Shown piece by piece: positions 34,432 to 43,519 of a stretch of 64,000 nt of DNA. Every line of letters starts with the position of its first letter. Position 1 is the first letter of the stretch. Source of the DNA: Elusimicrobiota bacterium (GTDB lineage: Bacteria > Elusimicrobiota > Endomicrobiia > Endomicrobiales > Endomicrobiaceae); contig JAFXSD010000024.1 in the NCBI GenBank assembly GCA_017525905.1, positions 1 through 64,000 on the forward strand, in the 5' to 3' direction. The position numbers and the translations under genes are program-made. Below the pieces are notes generated by a model. It ran no database searches and was not told the DNA's origin. It was given only the letters and a program-made list of their open reading frames with translations.

Positions 34432-35979
34432 TTATTTAAACAAAAAATTTATAAATTTAGTGTAATTGATACAACTGGAATCAATATAGTTACCGGCATT
34501 TTCCTTACAAAATAATAGAGATATATTTAAAAATACGGAAGAAATAAAAATTGCCGTAAATAAAACAGCAATAAAATATTTTAAAAGTTTGTCTTCCGTT
34601 TTGCCGGAGTAAAATAAAAGAACGGTAACAGATAATATTGTCATTAAAAACAAATATTCAAAAACATATCTTATGAGTATTCCAAAAAAACTTGTAAAAA
34701 TAAAATTAATAATAATTATTGTTGTTATTGATAATATAAAAACAAAAGTGCTGATATTTTTTTTATAAATTTTTATTAAAAAATCCGGGAGAAACAATAA
34801 CACAAATATAATAGGGGAAGTCCAACAGATTCCTGTTATAAGATCGTTTCCCAAACTATGACCGGATGCTTTAGCCATAGAAAAAACAGTTGTTAAATTT
34901 ATGTTCGGCAATTTGAATAAAGCTTGTTTTACGGTGACGATGAAATTTTGCAGTAATGTCACTATGCTAAATTTAAAATTTATAAATTCATACGGGTTTA
35001 TTTGATATTTAAATCCGAATTCAAATATGGAATCAAATCTTATATAGTTGTACAAAGCAAGAACTGCTCCATATACAAAACAAGGTATCAAAAAAAACGA
35101 AATCGGTTTAAAAATATCTTTAATATTTTTGGCCTTTTCTTTATATTCAAAATAAACAATAAAGAAGAAAATTACCGGAATAGAAAATATATAATGCGGT
35201 CTTGCTCCTACGGCTAAACAAAGAAATAAGGAGATAAAAAATATAACAATATATTTTAAGGTACCGTTAGTTATATGTGTGTAGTAATGAAGCAGACAAA
35301 GACTTATCAATAATAAAAAAGCAGCTGTTGTAATAGCAACTTCGTATATGGAAGTTCTTATCATAACAAATGGTAATAAATTGCAAAAACCGATAGTAAA
35401 TATACTGAGGATTATTATGTTTGTCGGGATATTTTTGATATTTATTATGCTTTCTAAAATCTTTTTTACTAAAAATAAAGAAAGCAGGAAAATAAAACAT
35501 GCCAGTATAAATAGTAAAAACTTATCCGTAAGGTACAAAGTTGTTATTAAATTAAAGGGTAAATAGAATAATAAAACAGGCGTTATTCCGAAATATAAAT
35601 ATATATGCTTTTTATAAAAACTTGTATCAAGCAGAGTAAAATATATTCTTTTTTTATTGTTGTTAATTTTAATATCGTGTTCTCCAACATAAAAAAAGTC
35701 GGTTTTATAATTAACATTAAATTGATATTTCGCAATGTAAAGATGTTTGTTTTTTATGGAATCCATAAGAAGATTATAATAATTAAAACACATATGATAA
35801 GTTTTCAAATTTTTTGAAGGGAAAAAACTTTCCGTATGATAAAAATTCATTGGCAAAAACAAGTAAAAAGAAATAACAACAGACACTGAAATAAAAATAA
35901 AGAAATTTTTATGTTTTGGAAAGAAGTATGATATCAGTGACAAAAAAGCTAAAGATGTTATTATTAACAATAATGTCAT
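34432..35979 (-). CDS. Polytopic membrane protein, putative GT-C-like glycosyltransferase (paralogue B)
   Basis: 515 aa; a tandem duplicate of the following gene. Both begin MTLLLII. They share HIYLYFGITPVLLFYLPFNL, CLAVGARPHYIF, YNYIRFDSIFEFGFKYQ and FFGILIRYVFEYLFLM, and a C-terminal SLLFCKENAGNY. This copy has a longer first extracytoplasmic loop (extra FFYVGEHDIK-like part). Probably sugar or lipid-linked-sugar transfer at the membrane, by analogy and context. Its start overlaps the YfhO-like stop by 4 bp (ATGA). Confidence 0.65.
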   Translation of the reverse strand: MTLLLIITSLAFLSLISYFFPKHKNFFIFISVSVVISFYLFLPMNFYHTESFFPSKNLKTYHMCFNYYNLLMDSIKNKHLYIAKYQFNVNYKTDFFYVGEHDIKINNNKKRIYFTLLDTSFYKKHIYLYFGITPVLLFYLPFNLITTLYLTDKFLLFILACFIFLLSLFLVKKILESIINIKNIPTNIIILSIFTIGFCNLLPFVMIRTSIYEVAITTAAFLLLISLCLLHYYTHITNGTLKYIVIFFISLFLCLAVGARPHYIFSIPVIFFFIVYFEYKEKAKNIKDIFKPISFFLIPCFVYGAVLALYNYIRFDSIFEFGFKYQINPYEFINFKFSIVTLLQNFIVTVKQALFKLPNINLTTVFSMAKASGHSLGNDLITGICWTSPIIFVLLFLPDFLIKIYKKNISTFVFILSITTIIIINFIFTSFFGILIRYVFEYLFLMTILSVTVLLFYSGKTEDKLLKYFIAVLFTAIFISSVFLNISLLFCKENAGNYIDSSCINYTKFINFLFK

Positions 35980-38117
35980 TTTGTTAAATGTTTATTTCTT
36001 TTAAATTTGTTTTTTGTATAGCAGAAAAATATGAAAATTATAAATATAATCCAAGAAACAAAAGATATCCACTTGCCTAATACAAAAGATAACGGCATGT
36101 ATTCAAATCTTATTTTATGGTATCCTTTATCAACAGATATTGCTTTGTATATATAATCGGCACAAAGTATTTCATATTCTTCCTTTGGGTTTTCAATATT
36201 GTAAGCTTTCCAACCTCTTGCATAATTATCTGTGTACAATATAATAACCGGTTCGGTTGTATTGCATTCAAAATCTATTTTATTTTCATTAAAAAACATG
36301 ATTTTAAAATCGTATTCTCCTTTATTGTACGGTTTATATTTCGGTTCTTTTTCCAAGAAGACAGTCTCGGACAATTTCAATTTGTTATTGTTATTATTAT
36401 ACAGTAATGCATGGATTTTTTCTCTGTTTGTTTCTATTCTGTAGTCATAAATAAAGTTTATTCTGTTAAGTGTGTTATTGTTAAGCTTTTTTATGCTTCC
36501 GGAGTTCTCATCTACGAGATATTTACATCTTAATAGTTCCATAATAGTAATATTTTTTGCTTTTCCTATAAAGACCAAGTAATTTTTTAACTTATCTTGT
36601 GCTCTTCCTACAATATTTTCCGCATTATATGTTAAATTATATCTGTTATAAGATGCAAATCTTGGTTGTTCATTAAAATCTTCTTTTAATATATATTCAT
36701 ATTTGTAATCGTTTTTGAAAAAAAACGGTCTTGAATATAACTTCATAACTATTATCGGTTCTATGATTAAAAGTATTATTATGATTATTTTAGGAATCAG
36801 TTGCTTTTTAAAGTATAATAATATTGAGAAAATAAAAAATATTATAGCGGGAATTTTAAAAGAAAAAATTATGTTTTCCAAATCTTTTCTGTCAAAATTA
36901 CTTGGAATTATTAAATATAAAAGGGATTCTCTATATAAAAAAACAAAAGATGAAAACAGTAATAATAAAATTATAAATAATATATTTACTTTCAGTTTCT
37001 TATTTAAGATAAATTTTATTCCGTAAGCTAATAAAGGCATTAAAAGAATATTTATAAATAAAATAAGTTTTACGGGACTCCTAAACCAAGAAAAACAAGG
37101 TATTATTTTTTCTGCTAAATTTGACGGCGTTTCAAATGTTAGTGAATATAAAAGTAAAATTAAAATAAGAAATTTTAATGTTTTTTTATTCCATATATGA
37201 AACAACGCAATTAAAACAACGAAAATGTTTAAAGTTCCTATATAGTTGGATGTTTCCCAATACATTACACTTGTAAAGAGTATCCTTTGATGGAATATTA
37301 AAGTTAATAAGTATTTAAACCTTGAAACTACGGAAACATTTCCGGTATCAAAAATATTTGCTCTTCTTGCTCCTTCCAAATAAAAATCATAACTTGAAAA
37401 CAATTGGATTGCCGTTAGGAAAAAAGCAATGCAATAAGAAGAAAATAAAGTAATAAAGGCATGTTTGTTCCTGCAAAAAAGTAATACATAAATTAAGGAA
37501 ACAAGTGCGGAATAATATACATATTGAAAGTGTCCGGCAAATATTTGCAATGAAATAATAAAACTTACGGGAAAGATGTTGATATATTCCTTTTTTTCAA
37601 AAGTTTTATCATAAAAATATAACAGGAGCGGGAACCAGGAAACGGTAATTATATTTGATAAATGTGCGGCATAAAAATGTAAATAATAATTTGAATTAAA
37701 AACAGAAATTATTGCGACAATTACAGCTATAAATCTGTTTTTTATTTGATTGTTTATCCATAAAAATATAGAAAATCCAAAAATAAAAAAGTGCAGCAAG
37801 AAAGAGAAATTAATAGCTTTATATATCGGCAGGAAGAAAAATATTATATTAGGCAAATAAAAAATAGCTGTTTCCGGATTTGCCAAAAAAGGTGTCCCGC
37901 AAAAAATTCTGGTTGTCCATAACGGAAAGATTCCTGCCCCGATTGTGTTAAAAGCATATTGCCTTATATTTATAAAATAAAGCAAATCCATTTTGTCACA
38001 AAATTGAAAAAATCGGTTTGCACCGGCAAGTATTATATCTATGTGTATTAAAGAAATAACAAATGTAATAAAAAGGAAAATATAAAAAATATTAATTTTG
38101 TTAAAAATTTTCTTCAT
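35976..38117 (-). CDS. YfhO-like polytopic membrane protein
   Basis: 713 aa. It has a polytopic N-terminal two-thirds with FPLWTTRIFCGTPFLANPETAIFYLPN, typical of YfhO-family proteins. A C-terminal extracytoplasmic beta domain follows (ILYTDNYARGWKAYNIENP, GYHKIRFEYMPLSFVLGKW) and then a last TM helix. YfhO proteins are implicated in glycosylating cell-envelope polymers such as lipoteichoic acid in Gram-positive bacteria. The substrate here is unknown. Overlaps of 4 bp at both ends show tight coupling within the operon. Confidence 0.75.
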   Translation of the reverse strand: MKKIFNKINIFYIFLFITFVISLIHIDIILAGANRFFQFCDKMDLLYFINIRQYAFNTIGAGIFPLWTTRIFCGTPFLANPETAIFYLPNIIFFFLPIYKAINFSFLLHFFIFGFSIFLWINNQIKNRFIAVIVAIISVFNSNYYLHFYAAHLSNIITVSWFPLLLYFYDKTFEKKEYINIFPVSFIISLQIFAGHFQYVYYSALVSLIYVLLFCRNKHAFITLFSSYCIAFFLTAIQLFSSYDFYLEGARRANIFDTGNVSVVSRFKYLLTLIFHQRILFTSVMYWETSNYIGTLNIFVVLIALFHIWNKKTLKFLILILLLYSLTFETPSNLAEKIIPCFSWFRSPVKLILFINILLMPLLAYGIKFILNKKLKVNILFIILLLLFSSFVFLYRESLLYLIIPSNFDRKDLENIIFSFKIPAIIFFIFSILLYFKKQLIPKIIIIILLIIEPIIVMKLYSRPFFFKNDYKYEYILKEDFNEQPRFASYNRYNLTYNAENIVGRAQDKLKNYLVFIGKAKNITIMELLRCKYLVDENSGSIKKLNNNTLNRINFIYDYRIETNREKIHALLYNNNNNKLKLSETVFLEKEPKYKPYNKGEYDFKIMFFNENKIDFECNTTEPVIILYTDNYARGWKAYNIENPKEEYEILCADYIYKAISVDKGYHKIRFEYMPLSFVLGKWISFVSWIIFIIFIFFCYTKNKFKRNKHLTK

Positions 38118-39475
38118 TTTTTTATTATTGCGCTCTTTATATTATTTAAAAATCTTATTTTAGCTTTCTGTTTTATTCTTTTTATGCCGCTGTTATCTTT
38201 AATATTCTTCTTAATCCCGAATTCATAATATTTCATACCGATAGGAGCGGAAAACAAATTCATTTTCCAATCAAAAACTCTATTAAAAGAAAGATAGGAC
38301 AATGTCCCGAAAATTGTTAAACAAACAACAACAACAAATACTTTTACTAAATTTAAAATTTTGTTTTTGAATTTGTTTGGAATATTGTATATATACAATA
38401 TAAGTTTGGCAAAGATAAAAAATAGTCCCAAATAAGGTATATAGGTATATCTGTCGGCAACAACAAAAAGACCTATCGGTAAAATACTGCTTACGGGAAT
38501 TATTGATATTAAAAAAAACATGAAGCCGTAGAAAATCACTTTTGTTTTTGCCAAAGATAAATAACAAAAGTAAATAAGTAAATATAATGCTGCAGGCGAA
38601 TACAGAATAAAGTTCGGAGGCAAAGAACCAAACTCATTATAAAAAAACGGATACATACAGTATAGGTTTATAGGTAATATTAATTTATCCAAATAAAATA
38701 AAATATTAAAATGCGCATTGATAAAATTTACTGTTTGTCTGAAAATATCAAATTGGAAACGAGCATTTCCCCAATCTAAATAGTGAGCAATTATTGTGAT
38801 AACAACGAACAGTACCGTGATGGATAAATAAATTAAATAAATTTTAATTCTTTCTTTAGAAAAGACATTTTTGTATAAATCTAATATTATCAGGACAAAC
38901 GGTAATGTTATTGCCATAGATTTAGATAAACAGGCAAGCAAATATAATAAAATGGAACCGGTTATTAAAAGGGCGGAATGTTTTTTGTTGTCATATGTTT
39001 GTACATAAAAGAACACGGATAGCAAGTAGAACACCGAATAAAGAAGGTCTTTCCTTGAACTTATCCAACAAACAACTTCTGCTCTTGTAGGGTGGATAGC
39101 AAAAAGAGCGGTAACTATAAAAGACAACCAAAAGGAATCTGATAATTTTAAAAGAATCAAAAAAACTAAAATTGTATTGAAAATATGTAATAACACATTA
39201 TCAAAATGAAACATTGCCGGTATGAAGCCGAAAAGAGTTTTTTCTAAACTGTAGGATAAAGTTACTAAAGGGTGGTATAATCCTTCATGCCTGTTTTTAA
39301 AAGTATTTACAATAAAATCTTTTGAAATGTCCTTTAATGAACCGGAATAACTTCTTAACATTATGTGATCATCTAGAGTAGAGTATGTCCCGTCTAAAGT
39401 TGGTGAAAATATAATAAATGTTACAGAAATTAAAAAGAAAAATAAAAAAATTTGATAAATTTTAAGATTTCCCAT
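38114..39475 (-). CDS. TMTC/O-mannosyltransferase-like GT-C membrane protein
   Basis: About 453 aa with many TM helices. The first loop carries the acidic DDH motif (TYSTLDDHIML) typical of GT-C transferases. Later sequence HPTRAEVVCWISSRKDLLYSVFYLLSVFFYVQ and LLACLSKSMAITLPFVLIILDLY is characteristic of TMTC-like (DUF1736) O-mannosyltransferase relatives. There are no C-terminal TPRs, unlike the eukaryotic proteins. It probably moves a sugar from a polyprenyl-phosphate donor to an exported protein or glycan. ATG 39475 is preferred over TTG 39517 because the -10 box at 39525-39530 would leave the latter without a leader. Leads the operon. Confidence 0.75.
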   Translation of the reverse strand: MGNLKIYQIFLFFFLISVTFIIFSPTLDGTYSTLDDHIMLRSYSGSLKDISKDFIVNTFKNRHEGLYHPLVTLSYSLEKTLFGFIPAMFHFDNVLLHIFNTILVFLILLKLSDSFWLSFIVTALFAIHPTRAEVVCWISSRKDLLYSVFYLLSVFFYVQTYDNKKHSALLITGSILLYLLACLSKSMAITLPFVLIILDLYKNVFSKERIKIYLIYLSITVLFVVITIIAHYLDWGNARFQFDIFRQTVNFINAHFNILFYLDKLILPINLYCMYPFFYNEFGSLPPNFILYSPAALYLLIYFCYLSLAKTKVIFYGFMFFLISIIPVSSILPIGLFVVADRYTYIPYLGLFFIFAKLILYIYNIPNKFKNKILNLVKVFVVVVCLTIFGTLSYLSFNRVFDWKMNLFSAPIGMKYYEFGIKKNIKDNSGIKRIKQKAKIRFLNNIKSAIIKK

Positions 39476-39524
39476 ATTTGTTATGAACTCACAACTAAAA
39501 CTATTGATTTTTATCAACGGTTAT

Positions 39525-39530
39525 ATTATA
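39525..39530 (-). promoter_or_regulatory. -10 box candidate of the membrane-protein operon
   Basis: TATAAT on the minus strand about 50 bp before ATG 39475. No matching -35. It lies in the divergent gap 39476-39677 shared with the secreted repeat protein gene. Confidence 0.4.
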
Positions 39531-39626
39531 CTAAAAAAAAGAAAAAAATTGGTTGCTTTTGTAAATTGAATATAATATTTCACATTTTTTTTACAAAAGA
39601 TTTTAAAATTTTTTTAAATAAAAAGC

Positions 39627-39632
39627 TATAAT
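39627..39632 (+). promoter_or_regulatory. -10 box candidate of the secreted repeat protein gene
   Basis: TATAAT in the context GCTATAATAA, 45 bp before ATG 39678. A weak TTAAAA lies 18 bp upstream. A near-identical GCTATAATAA context recurs before 42655. Confidence 0.45.
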
Positions 39633-39677
39633 AAGTGTAGGAAATTGGGAGTTAAATTTATTTTAGGAGGTGTGGCC

Positions 39678-42482
39678 ATGAACAAAAAATTGGTGTCTTT
39701 TGTCTTGGCAATGGTTTTAAGTGTTGGTCTTGGTGTCAGTAGTTTGTTTGCAGGTGCTTATTCTGATCAAGCCAGTGATTTCCAAGCCGGTATAGGAGGC
39801 GGCTCTGTTAGAGTTAATATTGGTTCTTATACTTCTACCGGTAATAGTGAAGGAGTTTCCGGTGGTGATTTAGACGTTTTGGTTGGGAATTTGGTTTCGG
39901 TATTTAAGTATTATGCCGGTACAATACTTGCTGTACAAGGTGCAAATTCTACATTTACGTTAATGGATTCTTACGGCGCAAGATTTTCCGTGGATGCAAA
40001 AGGTGGAGCATGGAACGTTGCTACTGTTAATTTAAGAGAAGTTGATTATGCAAGAATAGCAGGTAAAAGTGATGAACAAGTTGTACAATGGTTACAAGAT
40101 CTTGGCTTTAGCCCGTCTTCTTTGCAAATAGCAGCAACAGATGATGATGGTAATATATTGGGGACGGATAAAAAACCTATAAGTATAAGTAGTACTACAG
40201 GTCAATTTAACGGCGAAGTTCTCCATCAAGATTTGGCTGTAGCATTGAAGGCTTGGATTGCTAAGTTAAAAGATCATATGAAAAATGGTGTAAACTATGG
40301 TGCGAGTATTTCCGCCGGAACAGGTGTTACCGGTCCTACATTGACAACTTCCATAGATGGAAAAGCTATGAACAGTTATCAAGTAAATATTGGTTGGGTA
40401 AAAGATAAGGATGGAAACAAGGTACAAAATACTCTTTCCAATGTTGCTCATTATGTGTATGACAATGCAGGGTTCCTTACCGGAATAGCAAAATCTGCAT
40501 TTGAGACAGTGGCCACAAGTACTGCAGCGGTTGTTACTCAACCGAATGTTATTTACACGAAAATAGAATACGATAAAAACGGAGTAAGAACAGATACATC
40601 GTACAAGATTACCGGTGACAGAATGGCTGATCTTGCCGGTAGTGAAGATTTTGAAGCATCTATAAATGCTGTTATAAAAGATGCTCCTGCACTTGGTGCA
40701 GAAATCGGAGAGAATGATAATGTATTTATAATGTCAGTTACGCATTATTCGGCAAATAATTCAATGGTTTCCACTTTTGATAATGAGAAAAGTGAAACGA
40801 CATTCTATGCAAATGGTACTGAAAGTTATGTAATGAATGCACAAGGTACCGTAATAAAAGCTTACAGGTATACCGATAACGGAATATTACAAGCTGTTTT
40901 TAATGCTAATGGTTTGGATGCCGAAGGAAATAAAGTTGGAACGGTAACAATATACGATAAATGGGGCAGAAGTTTGTTTACGGCAACAGGTGGGCTTGAT
41001 TTGTTCCACGACGAAGCAGAGATACAAGCATTAAAGGACGAATATTATAAAGGTCTTGCGGAAGGTAGATTTGAGGCTTCGACTATGGTATCTACACTAT
41101 CAACCGGTAAAACTGTAGTTACAGGAGAAGATGGCAGTACATCCACAAATGATACAACAGCAACACAATATGTGCCTCAAGCAGGTACAGGTACAAGAAT
41201 AGTAAGTATATGCATATATGCAGATCAAATTCTTAATAAAGATATGGTTATCGGTACTAATGGTCTTATTGATATGACTTTAGTATATAATAAAATTAAT
41301 GCCGGAGATTTTTCTATCATCAGTAATCATTTAAGCGGTTTCGGTTATACTGACAATGATTTAAAAAATATGTTAACTTTTGCTAACGGAACAAATACTG
41401 TGTTAGCTGAAACAACAATCAAGAGTAGTGCTTGGTCTGCAGATAATCTTCCTACAAATGCTGATACCTCCGGTATGACCGGTAAAGTTGGAACTAAAGG
41501 TGGTGACAGAACATATGCTCCAAAAGGAGTTACAGTTAACGGAACATATTATGCACATGGTGATTCAGTTCCAGACGATAGTGGTGTTTTCTATAGCGGT
41601 ATAACTTATACAAATACCATATATTTGGGTGGAGCACAAGCTTATCAAACACAACATGATGTTGTGAATTCAATAAGTGGAGATGTTATTACTCATTTAG
41701 TAGATCCTGTTGTTAGAGGTAATATGTGGAGCGCAGAACCTACTGAAGAAGAATTAATAGAAAGAGCTGAAAAAGAAGGTATAGATGTTAATGATGAAGG
41801 AGCTATGGCTGAATTAAAAGAAAAAATGACAAGTGAAAAACTAGAAGAAAAAGCCAATGAGTTAGGTGTTGATATCAATGATGAACAAGCTATGGAAGAT
41901 TTGAAAAACGGTTTCTACACTAAAGACGGTAAAACTTATGCTATAGTTGATGCAACAAGCGTTAATATGATGGATGGTTCCGGATTCCAAACCGTTGAAG
42001 GTGAAACAATCATGGTTGAAGTAGATGCTGCTACTAAAGAAAATATAACTAATAATGTGGCTTCCGGTGACAGAAGAGTAATGTTTATGGGTGATGTAAG
42101 AGGTACCGGCAATACTGCAAGCGGTGAAAAATATTTAGTAATGGCAATGAATACAAAATACGGTGGCGGTGTTGTTTTAGGTGACGATATTGCTGCTGCG
42201 GAAGCGGAGATTGCTGCAGCTTCTCTTGAGGTAGCAAACAATCCGGATGCTTATAAAGACGATGTTGATAGAATTAGTTCTATGCCAAAAGGTCCGGGCA
42301 AAGATAAAGCTATGGCAGACTTTGCAAAAGAGCACGGTGTACCTTTCTGGGTAGCACAAAATACTCTTGCTAATATAGATAAGTTAGGTGTTGGCGGAAG
42401 CAAACTCGTTGACAATGACGGTCAACCTCTTGAAGGAAACGCAAGAATAGAAGCGGCATGGGACTTATTGTATTTGTTCTAA
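39678..42482 (+). CDS. Secreted YD/RHS-like repeat protein
   Basis: 934 aa with a signal peptide (MNKKLVSFVLAMVLSVGLGVSSLFAG). The body is beta-rich, with YD-like units such as YVMNAQGTVIKAYRYTDNG and VTIYDKWGRSLFTATGG. A helical stretch near residue 690-740 contains two similar ~24-residue units (EKEGIDVNDEGAMAELKEKM and NELGVDINDEQAMEDLKNGF). Threonine, serine and asparagine are abundant. It is probably extracellular or surface-attached. Function unknown; there is no visible toxin or enzyme motif. It belongs with the YD-like gene at 43520 and precedes the giant gene. ATG 39678 has a strong AGGAGG; the earlier TTG is not needed. A perfect terminator follows. Confidence 0.8.
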   Translation: MNKKLVSFVLAMVLSVGLGVSSLFAGAYSDQASDFQAGIGGGSVRVNIGSYTSTGNSEGVSGGDLDVLVGNLVSVFKYYAGTILAVQGANSTFTLMDSYGARFSVDAKGGAWNVATVNLREVDYARIAGKSDEQVVQWLQDLGFSPSSLQIAATDDDGNILGTDKKPISISSTTGQFNGEVLHQDLAVALKAWIAKLKDHMKNGVNYGASISAGTGVTGPTLTTSIDGKAMNSYQVNIGWVKDKDGNKVQNTLSNVAHYVYDNAGFLTGIAKSAFETVATSTAAVVTQPNVIYTKIEYDKNGVRTDTSYKITGDRMADLAGSEDFEASINAVIKDAPALGAEIGENDNVFIMSVTHYSANNSMVSTFDNEKSETTFYANGTESYVMNAQGTVIKAYRYTDNGILQAVFNANGLDAEGNKVGTVTIYDKWGRSLFTATGGLDLFHDEAEIQALKDEYYKGLAEGRFEASTMVSTLSTGKTVVTGEDGSTSTNDTTATQYVPQAGTGTRIVSICIYADQILNKDMVIGTNGLIDMTLVYNKINAGDFSIISNHLSGFGYTDNDLKNMLTFANGTNTVLAETTIKSSAWSADNLPTNADTSGMTGKVGTKGGDRTYAPKGVTVNGTYYAHGDSVPDDSGVFYSGITYTNTIYLGGAQAYQTQHDVVNSISGDVITHLVDPVVRGNMWSAEPTEEELIERAEKEGIDVNDEGAMAELKEKMTSEKLEEKANELGVDINDEQAMEDLKNGFYTKDGKTYAIVDATSVNMMDGSGFQTVEGETIMVEVDAATKENITNNVASGDRRVMFMGDVRGTGNTASGEKYLVMAMNTKYGGGVVLGDDIAAAEAEIAAASLEVANNPDAYKDDVDRISSMPKGPGKDKAMADFAKEHGVPFWVAQNTLANIDKLGVGGSKLVDNDGQPLEGNARIEAAWDLLYLF

Positions 42483-42501
42483 TGGTATTTTTTTCATAAA
42501 C

Positions 42502-42533
42502 AAAAAAAGCGGATAGAAATATCCGCTTTTTTT
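42502..42533 (+). terminator. Strong intrinsic terminator
   Basis: A perfect 14-bp stem, AAAAAAAGCGGATA and its complement, with a GAAA tetraloop and a seven-T tail. It ends the transcript of the secreted protein at 39678. The rest of 42483-42654 holds only the next promoter. Confidence 0.92.
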
Positions 42534-42580
42534 GTTTTGTTATAGAATAATTATCGTTGGAAAATTTGTTGTAAAATCTA

Positions 42581-42609
42581 TTGAAAAAAAAGTATATTAG
42601 TGCTATAAT
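42581..42609 (+). promoter_or_regulatory. Sigma-70-type promoter
   Basis: TTGAAA (42581-42586), 17-bp spacer, TATAAT (42604-42609), upstream of the single-pass membrane protein gene. Confidence 0.7.
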
Positions 42610-42654
42610 AAATGGTGAAATTTCGTATATTTTCTTTATAAAGGAGATACAAGG

Positions 42655-43434
42655 ATGGATAAAACAAATAGTAAAAATACCAAGTGGGTTGTAATTGGTA
42701 GTATTATTTTTATAGTAGCGATACTTTTCGCTGTAGGTCCTTTTTTGGTAACAAAATATATGAGAGCAAAATGGCAAGATGGTCCGAAATATAAAGTTTC
42801 AAATATGTTAATGAATGTTTCCGGAGAATTAAAAATATCTGCAGATAAGGTTTATTATTTAAAGGGTGATAACGGCTTGTTTTATGTGTTGGAAGACGTA
42901 AAACAAGATATATCTGAGCATAATAATGAAAAATGCAGTGTTGTAGGTAAATTCAGACAGGCTTTAAATGATGAAACTATAGACGGTAATCCCGTAAGAT
43001 TGTTTATCGGAGTTGACAGGCTTGTGTTTAAAGACAGCGACCTTGTTTTGGATAACAGTGAAGGAAATATAAGCGATAACAGTAAAGCTGATATTGATAT
43101 TAAAGAAAAATCTTTGAAAAAAGCACAATTAAGGGTAGAAGCAAATGCAAGACTCAATAAAAAACTTCTTTTTGATGTCGTAAAAGGAAAAGTATCTTCT
43201 GTAAAAAGAGTTGACAATAACAATAAAGAGTATACAGCTTTTGTTTTGACCGATGAATTTGGTGACAATTATATGCTTTATAAAGGCGGAAAAGATTTAT
43301 CTAAGTTGGAAAACAACGAGATTATTGTTCTCGGTAGAGAAATAATACCTCCATCTAAATATCCTTTGATAGTTGACGAAACGACTTTCGAAATATACGA
43401 AGTTTATGATATAAATTACAATAAATTAATGTGA
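42655..43434 (+). CDS. Single-pass membrane-anchored protein of unknown function
   Basis: 259 aa. One N-terminal TM helix (WVVIGSIIFIVAILFAVGPFLV) is preceded by a short positively charged tail, so the bulk is probably periplasmic. After it are two similar beta-rich parts: SGELKISADKVYYLKGDNGLFYVLEDV and VKGKVSSVKRVDNNNKEYTAFVLTDEFGDNYMLYKG. They may be related OB-like barrels that arose by duplication. No recognised family. Strong ribosome-binding site (AAAGGAGAT). Own promoter. Confidence 0.75.
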   Translation: MDKTNSKNTKWVVIGSIIFIVAILFAVGPFLVTKYMRAKWQDGPKYKVSNMLMNVSGELKISADKVYYLKGDNGLFYVLEDVKQDISEHNNEKCSVVGKFRQALNDETIDGNPVRLFIGVDRLVFKDSDLVLDNSEGNISDNSKADIDIKEKSLKKAQLRVEANARLNKKLLFDVVKGKVSSVKRVDNNNKEYTAFVLTDEFGDNYMLYKGGKDLSKLENNEIIVLGREIIPPSKYPLIVDETTFEIYEVYDINYNKLM

Positions 43435-43460
43435 TTTTTCACAAAAATTTTGCAAATATT

Positions 43461-43491
43461 TTGACTAATTTTTAGATGTTTTTACTATAAT
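43461..43491 (+). promoter_or_regulatory. Promoter candidate of the second YD-like gene
   Basis: TTGACT (43461-43466) and TATAAT (43486-43491) with a 19-bp spacer, longer than optimal, ahead of AGGAGG and ATG 43520. It may drive the genes through to the giant reading frame, subject to the terminator-like hairpin at 45952. Confidence 0.5.
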
Positions 43492-43519
43492 TAGTATAGG
43501 AGAGAAAAGGAGGTATTTC

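Noticed and set aside
39475-39517. TTG 39517 as start of the TMTC-like protein
   Set aside because: It would lie at the predicted transcription start and adds residues unlike the family; ATG 39475 is preferred.
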